Notes under the pieces: generated by a model
What the model was told of the DNA's origin: nothing
Database searches by the model: none
The model's input: only the letters and a program-made list of their open reading frames with translations
Position numbers and translations under genes: made by a program
Source of the DNA: Deltaproteobacteria bacterium
GTDB taxonomy: Bacteria; Desulfobacterota; Desulfuromonadia; Desulfuromonadales; BM103
Length of the DNA stretch: 64,000 nucleotides
Direction of reading: 5' to 3'
Assembly (NCBI GenBank): GCA_024279915.1
Contig: JAJRRB010000001.1
Span: 1 to 64,000 of the forward strand
Shown: positions 18,723-29,295 of the stretch, piece after piece
Numbering within the stretch: position 1 is the stretch's first letter
Layout: the number at the start of each line of letters is the position of its first letter

Positions 18723-19201
18723 TTCAGAACACGCTGGCTCCCCTCCAGAACCGCTTCACCCAAATCAACAAAAGGTGGAGCCAGGTAGGCTGTTTTCATC
18801 ATCTTGTCCATCCCCCATGGCAAAGGCTGCAAAGAGAGGGCAAAGACCACCACCGCCAGCAGCAGGACACCTTGAAACAGGCCAAAGAGTCCACCGATCA
18901 AACGATTGAAGCCCCCCAGGAAAAGCAGCTTGATAAAACGTGACAAAAGGAAGCCGAGTACCAGAAAAAAAGTCATGGTGGCCAGAAAAAGCACTGTAAA
19001 GGTGATAGCTACGGCAATCTGGGTGGGCAGATCAACCTGCTTCAGGAGAGCATCTGCCAGGGGTCCATGGTAGCGGAACGCCAGAAACGCGCCGATAAAA
19101 AAGCCTGCCAAAGAGCAGACTTCCTTGAGCAGGCCGCGTAGCAACCCCTTCAGCAAAAAGCCGCAGAGGATGACAATGATGGCAATATCGATGCCGTTCA
19201 T
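18719..19201 (-). CDS. cvpA: CvpA family membrane protein
   Basis: 160 residues with four hydrophobic helices, starting M-N-G-I-D-I-A-I-I-V, and the family G-F-x-x-G-A-F-L pattern. Inner-membrane protein; colicin V production in E. coli, wider role in envelope homeostasis. In operon with yqeY and mutS2. Confidence 0.85.
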   Translation of the reverse strand: MNGIDIAIIVILCGFLLKGLLRGLLKEVCSLAGFFIGAFLAFRYHGPLADALLKQVDLPTQIAVAITFTVLFLATMTFFLVLGFLLSRFIKLLFLGGFNRLIGGLFGLFQGVLLLAVVVFALSLQPLPWGMDKMMKTAYLAPPFVDLGEAVLEGSQRVLK

Positions 19202-19223
19202 GATTGAATCAGCTCCTTTTCAC

Positions 19224-19667
19224 CTATCCCATCAGTTGTTTGCGAACCAGAGTGCTGACCAACTTGCCATCGGCACGACCGGTCGTTTGAGGAGTAATCA
19301 GCTTCATGACCGCCCCCATCTCTTTCATGGAACTGGCACCACTCTCAGCAATCGCCTTGGCCACCAATTCCGCTACTTCAGTTTCGCTTAGCTGGGCGGG
19401 CAGGAACTCTTGTAAGATCACCACCTCAAGCTCCTCTTTCTCTGCCAGCTCCGGGCGGGTGTCCCGATAAGCTTCGGCCGCTTCACGCCGCTGTTTGACC
19501 AAAGTGGAAAGGATTTTGATTGCCGCTGTTTCGTCAAGTTCCTGGCGTGCATCGATTTCGGCATTCTTTAAAGCGGTGCGGGCCATGCGAATTGTGGTAA
19601 GGCGCAGTTTGTCCTTGGCCTTCATTGCCACTTTCATCGCGTCGAGCAATTGATCCTGAATACTCAT
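19224..19667 (-). CDS. GatB/YqeY domain protein
   Basis: 147 residues, all YqeY domain: L-K-N-A-E-I-D-A-R-Q-E-L at the front and the C-terminal G-A-V-M-K-L-I-T-P-Q-T-T-G-R-A-D-G-K motif that resembles the tRNA-binding tail of GatB. Probably binds tRNA or affects amidotransferase reactions; function not settled. Often upstream of dnaG/rpoD. Confidence 0.9.
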   Translation of the reverse strand: MSIQDQLLDAMKVAMKAKDKLRLTTIRMARTALKNAEIDARQELDETAAIKILSTLVKQRREAAEAYRDTRPELAEKEELEVVILQEFLPAQLSETEVAELVAKAIAESGASSMKEMGAVMKLITPQTTGRADGKLVSTLVRKQLMG

Positions 19668-19730
19668 ATTTATGCAATCTCCTCAAAATTAACTTTTAAG
19701 TTTCTATACAACCCATAAAGAAGGGTTAAT

Positions 19731-19830
19731 GCAGAGTCGCAAAGCACGCAAAGGGAGCGCTTATATTCCTTGTGAAAGATAATTGAATCGTGTTCATGAC
19801 TCTTTGCGTCTTAGCGCCTTTGCGTTAAAA
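19731..19830. repeat. imperfect inverted repeat with CTTTGCG blocks
   Basis: GAGTCGCAAAGCACGCAAAG near 19734 faces CTTTGCGTCTTAGCGCCTTT near 19803. Such CTTTGCG-rich elements occur in many intergenic regions of this group. It lies between hisE and yqeY and could fold in the transcript. Confidence 0.5.
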
Positions 19831-19879
19831 AAGGTTTAAACCCTCTTTAAACTGAAGCTTCAATCTGTCTACTTTCGTG

Positions 19880-20212
19880 TCAGCTGGTTCGGCTGGCTTT
19901 CTCTTCCAGGCCAGAGGTGCCAAATCGACGCTCCAATTCGGCGTAAATACGTTCTGGCGGCAGATCGTAATAACTGAGCAGCACCAGAGTATGAAACCAA
20001 AGATCTGCCACCTCGCTGACCACTTCGTCGACCTTGCCGCCCTTACCGGCGATAGCGACTTCCGTAGCCTCTTCGCCAACCTTGCCGAGGATTTTATCGA
20101 GGCCCTTGGCATAGAGTGAGGCAACGTAAGATTTTTCCGAAGCATTCTGCTTTCGCTCCTGAATGACCTTATAGACTGCGTCCAGAATTTCCTGTTGAGC
20201 TTTTTCTGCCAC
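19880..20212 (-). CDS. hisE: phosphoribosyl-ATP pyrophosphatase
   Basis: 110 residues; MazG-like fold with K-V-G-E-E-A-T-E-V and [10 protein letters not shown] metal ligands. Second step of histidine synthesis, hydrolysing phosphoribosyl-ATP. Last gene of the his cluster, stand-alone rather than fused to hisI, which is not in this window. Confidence 0.95.
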   Translation of the reverse strand: MAEKAQQEILDAVYKVIQERKQNASEKSYVASLYAKGLDKILGKVGEEATEVAIAGKGGKVDEVVSEVADLWFHTLVLLSYYDLPPERIYAELERRFGTSGLEEKASRTS

Positions 20213-20232
20213 GAATTACTCCTTAATCCAGG

Positions 20233-21030
20233 CTACGAGGGACTGTCCCCGTTCGGGGACAGTCCCTGGCGAGCAGGAACGTTGTGTTTGCGTAGGTATT
20301 CCTTGCATTCACCGATCGTGTATTCACGAAAATGAAAGATACTCGCCGCCAGAGCCGCACTCGCACCACCTTCGACCAAGCCTTCGCGAATATGCTCGAG
20401 GTTACCAACACCGCCGGAGGCGATTACCGGAATTGTGACCCGGTCGCTGACCGCGCGGGTCAGGGGAATATCATAGCCGTCTTTGGTGCCATCACAGTCC
20501 ATCGAGGTCAAGAGGATTTCACCCGCACCATAATCTGCCATTTGCTTGGCCCATTCGAGGACATCGATACCGGTCGGGTTCCGGCCACCGTGGGTATAGA
20601 CCTCCCATTTCTGCGGATCACTGTCAGGTATTCTGCGCGCATCAATAGCAACCACGATACATTGGGAACCGAAACGCTCAGCCGCCTCGCGAACGAACTC
20701 GGGTCGATGAACGGCAGCTGTATTGATCGAGACCTTATCGGCACCGGCATTGAGCAGGTTACGAATATCGGCAATCTCGCGCACACCGCCACCAACCGTG
20801 AGTGGCATGAAAACCCGTTCAGCAGTCCTTGCCACCACATCGAGGATGATGCCACGCTTGTCACTTGAGGCCGTGATATCGAGAAATGTCAATTCGTCGG
20901 CACCCTGGGCGCAGTAGGCCTCGGCTGCCTCGACCGGATCACCGGCATCGCGCAGTTCGAGGAACCGCACGCCTTTGACCACACGGCCGTCTTTAACGTC
21001 TAAACATGGAATGATTCTTTTTGTCAGCAT
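20233..21030 (-). CDS. hisF: imidazole glycerol phosphate synthase, cyclase subunit
   Basis: 265 residues, TIM barrel; catalytic Asp residues in [10 protein letters not shown] and [11 protein letters not shown], phosphate sites G-G-G-V-R and A-S-G-G-V-G. Works with HisH. The last dozen residues ([11 protein letters not shown]) are encoded by a palindromic repeat that has replaced the normal C-terminus. Confidence 0.95.
   Translation of the reverse strand: MLTKRIIPCLDVKDGRVVKGVRFLELRDAGDPVEAAEAYCAQGADELTFLDITASSDKRGIILDVVARTAERVFMPLTVGGGVREIADIRNLLNAGADKVSINTAAVHRPEFVREAAERFGSQCIVVAIDARRIPDSDPQKWEVYTHGGRNPTGIDVLEWAKQMADYGAGEILLTSMDCDGTKDGYDIPLTRAVSDRVTIPVIASGGVGNLEHIREGLVEGGASAALAASIFHFREYTIGECKEYLRKHNVPARQGLSPNGDSPS
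20239..20266. repeat. palindromic repeat inside the hisF 3' end
   Basis: Perfect 12-bp stem GGGACTGTCCCC / GGGGACAGTCCC with loop GTTC. This palindrome resembles REP-like units seen in related genomes. Here it is translated as the HisF tail and sits just before hisE, so it may affect mRNA stability between the two genes. Confidence 0.7.
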
Positions 21031-21052
21031 GGTTTACCAATCAATCGAGTGA

Positions 21053-21778
21053 TTATTTTTTCGTTAGAGCGACGGCTTCACGTAGATTCAACGCGCCGTC
21101 GTAAATCGCCTTGCCGGTGATGACCCCTTCAATACCGGAGGCTTCGATCTGCAACAGGTTGCGGATATCATCCAGGCTCGATACGCCCCCGGAAGCAATC
21201 ACCGGGATAGAGATGGCTTCGGCCAGAGCAGCGGTTGCTTCAAGGTTCGGACCTTGCATCATGCCGTCACGGGCAATATCAGTATAGATGATTGCGGTCA
21301 CGCCAAAAGCCTCCATCTCGCGGGCCAGATCAATCGCCTTCTTCTCAGTCACCTCAGCCCAACCACGCACTGCTACTAAGCCATTCTTGGCGTCGATGCC
21401 AACCACGATCTGACCGGGAAACCTCCGGCAGGCCTCTGCAACCAGTTCCGGGTTTTCCTTGGCGACAGTGCCGAGAATGACACGGCTGATGCCAAGCTTC
21501 AGATACGCTTCGATTGTCTCCAGATCACGGATACCGCCACCAAGTTCGGTGGGAATATCAACGGCAGCCACAATCGCCTCAATCGCTTCGCGATTCTTCG
21601 GCACACCAGCAAAGGCTCCGTCCAGGTCAACCAGGTGCAGGAACTCGCCCCCTTCGTCCTGCCAGTGGCGAGCCATCGCGGCCGGATCATCAGAGTAGAC
21701 AGTATCCTTCTCCATCAGACCCTGCTCCAAACGAACGCATTGGCCATCTTTTAGATCAATTGCGGGTAGAACGATCAT
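21053..21778 (-). CDS. hisA: phosphoribosylformimino-AICAR ribotide isomerase
   Basis: 241 residues, TIM barrel related to HisF. Starts [11 protein letters not shown] (catalytic Asp), with second Asp in Y-T-D-I-A-R-D-G-M and phosphate sites L-G-G-G-I-R and A-S-G-G-V-S. Fourth step of histidine synthesis. 22 bases from hisF, 28 from hisH. Confidence 0.97.
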   Translation of the reverse strand: MIVLPAIDLKDGQCVRLEQGLMEKDTVYSDDPAAMARHWQDEGGEFLHLVDLDGAFAGVPKNREAIEAIVAAVDIPTELGGGIRDLETIEAYLKLGISRVILGTVAKENPELVAEACRRFPGQIVVGIDAKNGLVAVRGWAEVTEKKAIDLAREMEAFGVTAIIYTDIARDGMMQGPNLEATAALAEAISIPVIASGGVSSLDDIRNLLQIEASGIEGVITGKAIYDGALNLREAVALTKK

Positions 21779-21806
21779 GTAAATCTTCCTGTATGTTTAT
21801 GAAATT

Positions 21807-22430
21807 TTAAAGTTTTCCAAATTTGTCAAAAATATTCAGGCCAATGGTCTGACTCTTTTCCGGATGGAACTGGGTTGCCATAAGATTGTTACGCCAGACA
21901 GAAGCACAAAATTCGATCTCACCGTAACGACAAGTCGCAGCGACATCAGCAGGGTTATCAGCCGAGCAATAGTAGGAATGGACAAAATAGACGTAACTAC
22001 CATCTTCTGTGCCCTCGAAGATCGGTGATGGCTTCTGGATCTGAATATTGTTCCAGCCCATATGCGGAACTTTAAGCCGCTCACCACCTTCAGTCATATC
22101 GGTAGGAAAGTGAATGACCTTCCCCGGCACCAGTCCCAAGCCCTGATGACGACCGAACTCTTCGCTTTCGTCAAAAAGCATCTGCATGCCGACACAGATG
22201 CCGAGCAGCGGTTTGCCAGATTCGACATGCCGTAGTAACGGTTCGACAAAACCACCGGCACGCAGGTTGTTGATGCAATCGCGGAAAGCACCGACTCCGG
22301 GCAGGACGATCTTGTCTGTATGCAGAAGATCCTCTGGATTACTGCTGACCCTGGCGGCATGACCAAGCTTTTCAAAAGCTTTCTCGACGCTGCGCAGGTT
22401 ACCCATTTCATAATCAATGATCGTGATCAT
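21807..22430 (-). CDS. hisH: imidazole glycerol phosphate synthase, glutaminase subunit
   Basis: 207 residues, class I glutamine amidotransferase. Nucleophile in L-G-I-C-V-G-M-Q, His-Glu pair in T-Q-F-H-P-E-K-S. Feeds ammonia to HisF. Nine bases from hisB. Confidence 0.97.
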   Translation of the reverse strand: MITIIDYEMGNLRSVEKAFEKLGHAARVSSNPEDLLHTDKIVLPGVGAFRDCINNLRAGGFVEPLLRHVESGKPLLGICVGMQMLFDESEEFGRHQGLGLVPGKVIHFPTDMTEGGERLKVPHMGWNNIQIQKPSPIFEGTEDGSYVYFVHSYYCSADNPADVAATCRYGEIEFCASVWRNNLMATQFHPEKSQTIGLNIFDKFGKL

Positions 22431-22439
22431 TTATCGTTC

Positions 22440-23030
22440 CTACTCAAGGGTTCCCTTTGAAGAGAGGACACCTTCGACTCTGGGATCAAGCTGAGTCGCT
22501 TCGTCCAGTGCGCGAGCAAAAGCTTTGAACACAGCTTCGACGATGTGATGCAGATTATCGCCGTAAGCCAGGTTGACATGCACGTTGGCACCGGAGCGGT
22601 TGCAGAACGCAGTAAAGAATTCTTCGACCAATTCGAGTTCAAAATTGCCCACTTGCGCTTTCGGCAGAGGGACATTGAAGACCAGAAATGGCCGTCCGGA
22701 AAAATCAAGGATCACGGCGGCCAGAGCTTCATGCATCGGCATGGTTCCACGCCCATAGCGGCGCACTCCGACCTTGTCGCCAAGCGCCTTCTTGAACGCT
22801 TCACCGAGGCAAATGCCAACATCTTCAACCGTATGATGGGCGTCTATTTCCAGGTCGCCCTTGGCACTGATCTGCAGATCAAAGAAGCCATGACGAGCGA
22901 TCTGGGTCAGCATGTGATCGAAAAAAGGCACTCCAGATTCGATCTGGTGCTCACCACGACCATCCAGGCCGAGAATCACGTTGATGCTGGTCTCTTTGGT
23001 GCTGCGATCAATTGTGGCAGTTCGTGCCAT
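22440..23030 (-). CDS. hisB: imidazoleglycerol-phosphate dehydratase
   Basis: 196 residues from ATG 23030, five bases after GGGGAGG. Metal-binding motifs D-A-H-H-T-V-E-D and [11 protein letters not shown]. Single-function enzyme without the phosphatase domain of enterobacterial HisB. No hisC aminotransferase lies between it and hisD as in some relatives. Confidence 0.97.
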   Translation of the reverse strand: MARTATIDRSTKETSINVILGLDGRGEHQIESGVPFFDHMLTQIARHGFFDLQISAKGDLEIDAHHTVEDVGICLGEAFKKALGDKVGVRRYGRGTMPMHEALAAVILDFSGRPFLVFNVPLPKAQVGNFELELVEEFFTAFCNRSGANVHVNLAYGDNLHHIVEAVFKAFARALDEATQLDPRVEGVLSSKGTLE

Positions 23031-23065
23031 ACCATCCTCCCCGAGAATCAATTTTGCATTCAAAA

Positions 23066-24361
23066 TTAGTCTTTACGCAATCTGATTGATACCGATTTTG
23101 CGTGAGCTTCCAGACCTTCAAGCTCGGCAATTTTAATAATATCTGCTCCCAACCGATTCAAACCTTCTGCACTGAACGAGATCAGGCTCGATTGCTTGAC
23201 AAAATCCTCGGTCCCAAGCGGCGAGAAGAAACGTGCAGTACCACCGGTCGGCAAGGTGTGATTCGGCCCGGCCAGGTAGTCACCGGCCGCTTCAGGGGTA
23301 TTATGGCCAAGAAAGACCGCACCGGCGTGGCGGATTTGCGGCAACAGCTTAAAAGGCTCTGCGACTGCGAGTTCCAAATGCTCTGGAGCTATCTGGTTAC
23401 TGAATGCTGCTGCCTCGTTAAGATCGCGGGCAAGAATGATCGCACCGAAGTTATCAATTGACTGACGGGCGATTGCGGCGCGCGATAACTGCTCAAGCTG
23501 GGTCTCCAACTCCTTGGCGACCTGCTGGGCAAAGGTTTCATCGGTGGTAATAAGCAACGAGGCGGCCAGTTCATCGTGCTCGGCCTGCGAGAGCAGGTCA
23601 GCAGCAATATGGGCCGGGTTGCCACTGCCGTCATTGATCACCAGGATTTCGCTGGGCCCGGCGATCATGTCGATATCGACCGTCCCGAAGACCAGACGCT
23701 TGGCCGTGGCCACGTAAATATTACCTGGACCGGTAATCTTATCGACCTTGGGCACTGTTTCTGTACCATAAGCAAGAGCCGCCACGGCCTGGGCACCGCC
23801 AAGCTTGAAAATTCGATCCACCCCGGCAATATGGGCTGCAGCCAGGACATACGGGTTAACCACACCGTCCGGCATCGGCACCACCATGATGATTTCGCCA
23901 ACGCCAGCAACCTTGGCCGGTATTGCATTCATCAGCACCGACGATGGGTACGCAGCTTTACCACCCGGCACATAGATACCAACCCGATCGAGAGGCGTGA
24001 TCATTTGGCCTAACTGGATGCCTGGCTCGTCATCAGAGAGCCAGGTTTCTTCCTTCTGTTTAGCGTGAAAAGCGGCAATCCGGTCTGCAGCTAGCTGCAG
24101 AGTAGCCATTGTCTCACTATCGACTGTAGCAAGGGCCTGGTCTATCTCAACGGTAGAAACTTCGAGGCTGTCAGCTGTCAGTTTGAGACGATCAAAGCGC
24201 TCTGTGTAATCACAAAGCGCTGCGTCGCCGCGTTCACGGACATCGGCCAGAATCCCCTGAACGGTCTCAAGGACTCCAGCGGGGGTCGTCTCGCCGCGCT
24301 CACTCATCTCGCGGAAGGCCTCAGCAAAGCCGGCATCTGAAAAGCGCAGAAACCGAATCAT
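23066..24361 (-). CDS. hisD: histidinol dehydrogenase
   Basis: 431 residues. NAD and zinc-site features: [25 protein letters not shown], and N-H-T-L-P-T-G. Oxidises histidinol to histidine. Four-residue overlap region with neighbours is absent; 25 bases separate it from hisG. Confidence 0.97.
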   Translation of the reverse strand: MIRFLRFSDAGFAEAFREMSERGETTPAGVLETVQGILADVRERGDAALCDYTERFDRLKLTADSLEVSTVEIDQALATVDSETMATLQLAADRIAAFHAKQKEETWLSDDEPGIQLGQMITPLDRVGIYVPGGKAAYPSSVLMNAIPAKVAGVGEIIMVVPMPDGVVNPYVLAAAHIAGVDRIFKLGGAQAVAALAYGTETVPKVDKITGPGNIYVATAKRLVFGTVDIDMIAGPSEILVINDGSGNPAHIAADLLSQAEHDELAASLLITTDETFAQQVAKELETQLEQLSRAAIARQSIDNFGAIILARDLNEAAAFSNQIAPEHLELAVAEPFKLLPQIRHAGAVFLGHNTPEAAGDYLAGPNHTLPTGGTARFFSPLGTEDFVKQSSLISFSAEGLNRLGADIIKIAELEGLEAHAKSVSIRLRKD

Positions 24362-24386
24362 AATTTATTCCTCCAGAGTTCCGGAC

Positions 24387-25049
24387 TCAATCGGAAATCC
24401 GTGGTCCGTCTTCAATCACCTTTTCCAGATCCTCGATCAACCGGGAAATGCGTCGATGCTTGGTCTTGAGGCTGGCGCGATTAACAATCAGACGGCTGGT
24501 CACCTCAGCGATCGTTTCTACTTCAACCAGGCCATTCTCACGCATGGTGCCGCCGGTTGAAACCAGGTCGACGATTCGTTCAGCCAGCCCGACTAGCGGC
24601 GCAAGTTCAATCGACCCATAGAGCTTGATGACTTCGACTTGAATGCCCTTAGCGGCAAAAAACTTTTCTGTCACATTGGGGTATTTGCTGGCAACCCGGA
24701 TATTCGACCAACCAGCGGGGTCATCATCCTGACGCAGCTCTTTCGGCTCGGCAACCACCATGCGGCAGTAACCAAACTGCAAGTCGAGCGGCTCATACAG
24801 ATCTTTGTCCTGCTCCAGCAGAGTATCTTTACCAACCACGCCGATATCAGCACAACCATGCTCGACATAAGTCGGCACATCCTGAGAACGCACAGCCATG
24901 AAACGCAACTTGTCTTCGTGGTTCACAAAGACCAGTTTGCGACCGGGATTATCCATCTCCGGGCAGGTAATACCAATCTTGGCAAACAACTCCATGGAGT
25001 CTTGCATAATACGCCCTTTTGGAAGGGCAAAAGTCAGGTAATCATTCAT
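24387..25049 (-). CDS. hisG: ATP phosphoribosyltransferase, short form
   Basis: 220 residues from ATG 25049; upstream reading lacks a ribosome site. Catalytic core with A-L-P-K-G-R, G-V-V-G-K-D and the PRPP loop V-D-L-V-S-T-G-G-T-M. Lacks the C-terminal regulatory domain of long forms, so it should need HisZ, which is not in this window. First histidine-pathway step and first his gene here. Confidence 0.95.
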   Translation of the reverse strand: MNDYLTFALPKGRIMQDSMELFAKIGITCPEMDNPGRKLVFVNHEDKLRFMAVRSQDVPTYVEHGCADIGVVGKDTLLEQDKDLYEPLDLQFGYCRMVVAEPKELRQDDDPAGWSNIRVASKYPNVTEKFFAAKGIQVEVIKLYGSIELAPLVGLAERIVDLVSTGGTMRENGLVEVETIAEVTSRLIVNRASLKTKHRRISRLIEDLEKVIEDGPRISD

Positions 25050-25138
25050 AGTATTTTCCCGAAGCTGATGGCTGGAAGCTGAGGGTTCGCTCAGCAACTT
25101 AGCAGTGTAACCACTCCCCAGCCCTCAGTCACTGTTTT

Positions 25139-26392
25139 TTATGCTGGAACACGCTCGATATCAGCACCCAGACTGCGGAATTTCTCTTCCAGCTTTTCGT
25201 AGCCTCGATCAAGATGATAGATGCGGCTGATCTCGGTGGTACTGTCAGCGGCCAGTCCGGCAAGCACCAGGCAGGCGCTGGCCCGCAGGTCCGTCGCCAT
25301 CACCGGTGCGCCGTGTAGAGCAGAGACACCATTGACTGCAGCCGTATGACCTTCTATGGAGATATCGGCGCCCATCCGTTGCAGTTCGCTCACATGCATG
25401 AAACGGTTTTCAAAAACCGCTTCGGTAATCATGCTGGTGCCGTTGCCCAAGGTCATCATCGCCATGAACTGGGCCTGCATATCGGTGGGAAAGCCTGGAT
25501 GCGGTTGAGTCTTTATATTCACCGACTGGATCTCTTCCGGGCCTTCGACCCAGAGAGTTTCCGGAGTCGAAGCAACCGTCGCACCAGCTTCCTCAAGCTT
25601 ACTGAGCAACGCCTCCATATGTTCGGCACAACCACCTTTGACACCAACCCGACCACCGGTCATGGCAGCAGCGACCAGAAAAGTGCCTGCCTCGATACGA
25701 TCCGGCATGACCTGGTAATCCATCGGGGTCAGATCGTCAACACCTTCAATTGTGATGGTATCGGTACCAGCGCCCTCAATGAATGCACCCATGCCTTGTA
25801 AGGCCTTGGCAAGATCAATGATTTCCGGCTCCCGCGCAGCATTTTCGAGGATCGTTGTCCCCCTGGCAAGCGTCGCGGCCATCAGCAAATTTTCGGTGCC
25901 ACCAACAGTCGGGATATCAAAGTGAATCCGGGCACCTTCTAAACGTCTGGCACTGGCTTCGACATAACCATTCTCAAGATGAATATCCGCACCCATGGCT
26001 TCAAGCCCTTTAAGATGCAAATTAATCGGCCGGGCACCGATCGTACAACCACCAGGCAAACTGACCCTGGCTTTGCCGTAGCGAGCCAGCAGCGGACCGA
26101 GCACCAACACCGAAGCGCGCATGGTACGCACCAAATCGTAAGGAGCTTCCATGCTATTGATCTGCTCGGTGGTCACCTTCAGGGTGCCATTGCTGCTGTC
26201 GACCTCAGCGCCAAGCTCTGCAAGCAGTCGCTCAGCGGTGGTAATATCGCGCAGACGCGGAAGATTGCCCAATCGGTGCGGCCCGGGAGAGAGCAACATT
26301 GCAAACAACAACGGTAAGGCCGCATTCTTGGCGCCACTGACCGCAACTTCGCCTGCCAGTCGCTTGCCACCATTTATAATCAATTTATCCAA
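25139..26392 (-). CDS. murA: UDP-N-acetylglucosamine 1-carboxyvinyltransferase
   Basis: 417 residues. Enolpyruvyl transferase fold; active-site Cys in [10 protein letters not shown], the fosfomycin target. K-N-A-A-L-P at the N-terminus binds substrate. First committed step of peptidoglycan synthesis. Confidence 0.97.
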   Translation of the reverse strand: MDKLIINGGKRLAGEVAVSGAKNAALPLLFAMLLSPGPHRLGNLPRLRDITTAERLLAELGAEVDSSNGTLKVTTEQINSMEAPYDLVRTMRASVLVLGPLLARYGKARVSLPGGCTIGARPINLHLKGLEAMGADIHLENGYVEASARRLEGARIHFDIPTVGGTENLLMAATLARGTTILENAAREPEIIDLAKALQGMGAFIEGAGTDTITIEGVDDLTPMDYQVMPDRIEAGTFLVAAAMTGGRVGVKGGCAEHMEALLSKLEEAGATVASTPETLWVEGPEEIQSVNIKTQPHPGFPTDMQAQFMAMMTLGNGTSMITEAVFENRFMHVSELQRMGADISIEGHTAAVNGVSALHGAPVMATDLRASACLVLAGLAADSTTEISRIYHLDRGYEKLEEKFRSLGADIERVPA

Positions 26393-26420
26393 AGTTTCTT
26401 ACCTTTTACATTTTACAGCG

Positions 26421-27272
26421 TTATAGATTTGTTCTTCCCATAATAACCCGTGGGATTCCAGAATAGTCATCACGATGCTTGATCTCGGTGAGACCAGCAG
26501 CCTGGAACAGGGTCTCGACATCTGCCGCTTGATCGATACCGACCTCAACCAGCAGCCAGCCACCCGGGACAAGGACTTTTCCAGCCTGAGCAGCAAGCCG
26601 GCGATAGGCGGTTAAGCCATCATCGCCACCATCGAGGGCCAGACGTGGCTCATGATCACGCACCTCCGGCATCAATTGCGCCAGATCCCCGGTTGGAATA
26701 TAGGGAGGGTTACTGACAACCATTTCGAAAGGACCCGGCGGCAAATCAGCAAGATCGCCCATCAGACAAGTCATCCGATCAGCCACACCATTACGCTCGG
26801 CATTGGCTTGAGCCACTTCGAGCGCCTGCTCACTGCAATCAAGAGCCGTTACTAGAATCTCCGTCTTTTCATGGGCCAGAGCGATCGCAATAGCACCACT
26901 ACCAGTACCGACATCGAGAACACGGGCAGATCCTTCGATCCGGGTCAAGGCTTCTTCGACCAGAACTTCCGTATCCGCTCGCGGCACCAGAACCGCCGGG
27001 CTGACATTAAAAGGTAGTGACCAGAATTCTGTCTCACCGAGAATGTACTGAACAGGTTCCCGTTGAGCACGCCTTTGCACCTGATCGCGAAAAGCAGCCA
27101 ACTCGGCGGCATCAAGTGGCCGCTCAAAATTGACATAAAGGCCAACGCGGTCCATGCCAAGGGTTGCAGCCAGCAACAGTTCGGCTTCCAGACGCGCAGA
27201 GTCAATCTGCTTGCCAGCAAAATAATCAGCAGTCCATTGCAGGATTTTGAGGACCGTCCAGCGCTCGTTCAA
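26421..27272 (-). CDS. prmC: release factor glutamine methyltransferase
   Basis: About 283 residues from TTG 27272, five bases after GGGGA; TTG 27290 is an alternative. N-terminal helical domain, SAM motif L-D-V-G-T-G-S-G-A-I-A, catalytic N-P-P-Y. Methylates the GGQ glutamine of release factors; directly downstream of prfA. Confidence 0.95.
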   Translation of the reverse strand: MNERWTVLKILQWTADYFAGKQIDSARLEAELLLAATLGMDRVGLYVNFERPLDAAELAAFRDQVQRRAQREPVQYILGETEFWSLPFNVSPAVLVPRADTEVLVEEALTRIEGSARVLDVGTGSGAIAIALAHEKTEILVTALDCSEQALEVAQANAERNGVADRMTCLMGDLADLPPGPFEMVVSNPPYIPTGDLAQLMPEVRDHEPRLALDGGDDGLTAYRRLAAQAGKVLVPGGWLLVEVGIDQAADVETLFQAAGLTEIKHRDDYSGIPRVIMGRTNL

Positions 27273-27309
27273 GTGAGTCCCCTGTGCCAACAGTTATCTT
27301 GTCCCACCA

Positions 27310-28377
27310 TCAGCTATCATGCCCCGCCATCAGTTCAGCCTGGCCATGCGTGATCAAAGTATCAATCACTTCATCCAGGTCACCCTGCATAATGGCTTCG
27401 AGTTTATAAAGGGTCAAACCGACGCGGTGATCGGTGCAGCGTCCCTGGGGGAAATTATAGGTACGAATACGTTCGGAGCGATCGCCACTGCCAACCTGGC
27501 TTTTGCGATCAGCCGCCATCTTAGCATTCTGCTCAGCCTGCATGGCATCAAGAATTCGCGACTGTAGAACCTTCATCGCCCGGGCCTTGTTCTTATGTTG
27601 TGATTGTTCGTCCTGACAGGCAACCACGACGCCGGTCGGAATGTGGGTAATCCGTACCGCCGATTCGGTCTTATTACCGTGCTGGCCACCGGCACCAGAC
27701 GCCCGGTAGAGGTCAATGCGCAGATCGCTCGGATCAATATCGACCTCAACATCATCGGCTTCTGGCATCACTGCAACCGTACAGGCAGAGGTGTGAATAC
27801 GTCCCTGAGCCTCGGTGTCCGGCACCCGCTGCACACGATGAACGCCGCTTTCATATTTGAAGCGGGAAAAGACCCCTTTGCCACTGATCAGAGCAATGAC
27901 CTCCTTGTAGCCACCGGCTTCGGATTCAGCCGTGTTGAGGACTTCAACTTTCCACCCTTGGCGGTCAGAGTAGCGACAGTACATGCGAAACAGGTCACCA
28001 GCAAAAAGAGCCGCCTCATCACCCCCTGTTCCGGCGCGAACTTCGAGAATAATATTTCTCTGGTCGTTCGGATCTTTGGGAAGCAACATAAGCTTCAGCT
28101 GTTCCTCAAGCGCAGTCTGTTCGGTTTCCAATTCGGCGACTTCGGCACTCGCCATCTCACGAACCTCTGCATCAGAATCTTTAAGAAGTTCCTGACTACC
28201 AGCGATTTCGTCTCTGATACGGCAAAACCGCTCATAACCAGTGACGACATCGGTCAGAGCGGAATGCTCTTTGGTCAAATTGCGATAACGCGCCTGATCT
28301 TTGATCACGTTGGGATCAGAAAGTAAACCTTCGACCTCACGGAACCGGTCAGCGACTTGTTCAAGTTTATTCAGCAT
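27310..28377 (-). CDS. prfA: peptide chain release factor 1
   Basis: 355 residues. Recognises UAA and UAG. Anticodon-like tripeptide P-D-T ([10 protein letters not shown]), and the catalytic loop [11 protein letters not shown]. In the members I recall, this loop reads GGQHVN; the Gly in place of Val is confirmed in the bases (CAC GGT AAT near 27679). Otherwise full length and well conserved. Of interest because four genes in this window contain internal UAA or UAG codons. Confidence 0.97.
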   Translation of the reverse strand: MLNKLEQVADRFREVEGLLSDPNVIKDQARYRNLTKEHSALTDVVTGYERFCRIRDEIAGSQELLKDSDAEVREMASAEVAELETEQTALEEQLKLMLLPKDPNDQRNIILEVRAGTGGDEAALFAGDLFRMYCRYSDRQGWKVEVLNTAESEAGGYKEVIALISGKGVFSRFKYESGVHRVQRVPDTEAQGRIHTSACTVAVMPEADDVEVDIDPSDLRIDLYRASGAGGQHGNKTESAVRITHIPTGVVVACQDEQSQHKNKARAMKVLQSRILDAMQAEQNAKMAADRKSQVGSGDRSERIRTYNFPQGRCTDHRVGLTLYKLEAIMQGDLDEVIDTLITHGQAELMAGHDS

Positions 28378-28443
28378 GGGAATCTATCAGTATTTTTGAA
28401 GTTGAATCTGCCTGCATCAATGTGCGGCGGACTCGGGGTTGAA

Positions 28444-29130
28444 TTACAGTTGCGAATATTCTTCTCGTACTTCTTTGATTGCACCGCAGGTCATAGTCCC
28501 CTCGGGGCAGGGCCCGCTCAGACAGCTAGGACCAGCCTCGGCAAAGAGCAAGGGAGAAGCCTGGCGAACCAAGCGAAGCATTGCTTTGGCCATGTCCTGA
28601 ATTTCCCATTGGGCGCGCCGACAACAGCGCAACGTAAAAAAGTGATGCAACTCACGGGCATTCATGGTCATCACCAGTTTGGTTGAAGCCGCATTGGGCA
28701 GTACAAAGCGAGCGTCTTCTGCAGGAACTCCCGCGGCCATCAGGTCACGATACAGCTCATGGGTCTTTTGCATATGCACATCAAGACGCTCCAGCAGTGG
28801 CTGATGCTCACGTATGCTTTCGGGAATGATCGCCTCGAAAGGCTGGTCATGAGCAACGTAACGCTGGCTTTGCTGCGAAAACGAGGCAAGCCGGTGGCGC
28901 ACAAGTTGATGGGAGCAGGCTCGGCTGATCCCCTCGATGCCAAAAGTGAAGGAAGCGTGTTCGAGCACCGAATAGTGGCCGAGCTCGAGAATCTTCTGCA
29001 ACAGTTTGGCGGCCTGATCTGGCGCCTGTTCAAGTAACTGCTCGATTGAAGAATCAGAATAGCAAAGCCGCGCTGCGGCTGCCACAATCTGTTCCGGATT
29101 GGGAGTGTTCGTGAGAAGTTGGACAAGCAT
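28444..29130 (-). CDS. thyX: flavin-dependent thymidylate synthase
   Basis: 228 residues from ATG 29130, whose N-terminus (M-L-V-Q-L-L-T-N-T-P) matches the family start; TTG 29145 is the alternative. ThyX motif R-H-R-L-A-S-F-S-Q-Q-S-Q-R-Y. Converts dUMP to dTMP with FAD and methylenetetrahydrofolate. No thyA in the window. Confidence 0.96.
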   Translation of the reverse strand: MLVQLLTNTPNPEQIVAAAARLCYSDSSIEQLLEQAPDQAAKLLQKILELGHYSVLEHASFTFGIEGISRACSHQLVRHRLASFSQQSQRYVAHDQPFEAIIPESIREHQPLLERLDVHMQKTHELYRDLMAAGVPAEDARFVLPNAASTKLVMTMNARELHHFFTLRCCRRAQWEIQDMAKAMLRLVRQASPLLFAEAGPSCLSGPCPEGTMTCGAIKEVREEYSQL

Positions 29131-29263
29131 GGCCTTCGTTTCCAAATGCGACCGCTCCGTCCGGGGAGCCGGGCCGTGTCCCGGAACGGGACGCGGAGAA
29201 TATTGTTCTGATGCTTATGAGTTAGAGAACATCTCAGCCGGGGAACCCGACATCAAAAATAAA

Positions 29264-29287
29264 GGGACGGCCCAGCAGGGCCGCCCC
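29264..29287 (-). terminator. terminator of rpmE
   Basis: On the minus strand GGG-gc-GGCCC, loop TGCT, GGGCC-gt-CCC, then TTTATTTTTG. Separates rpmE from thyX. Confidence 0.85.
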
Positions 29288-29295
29288 CTAGAACT

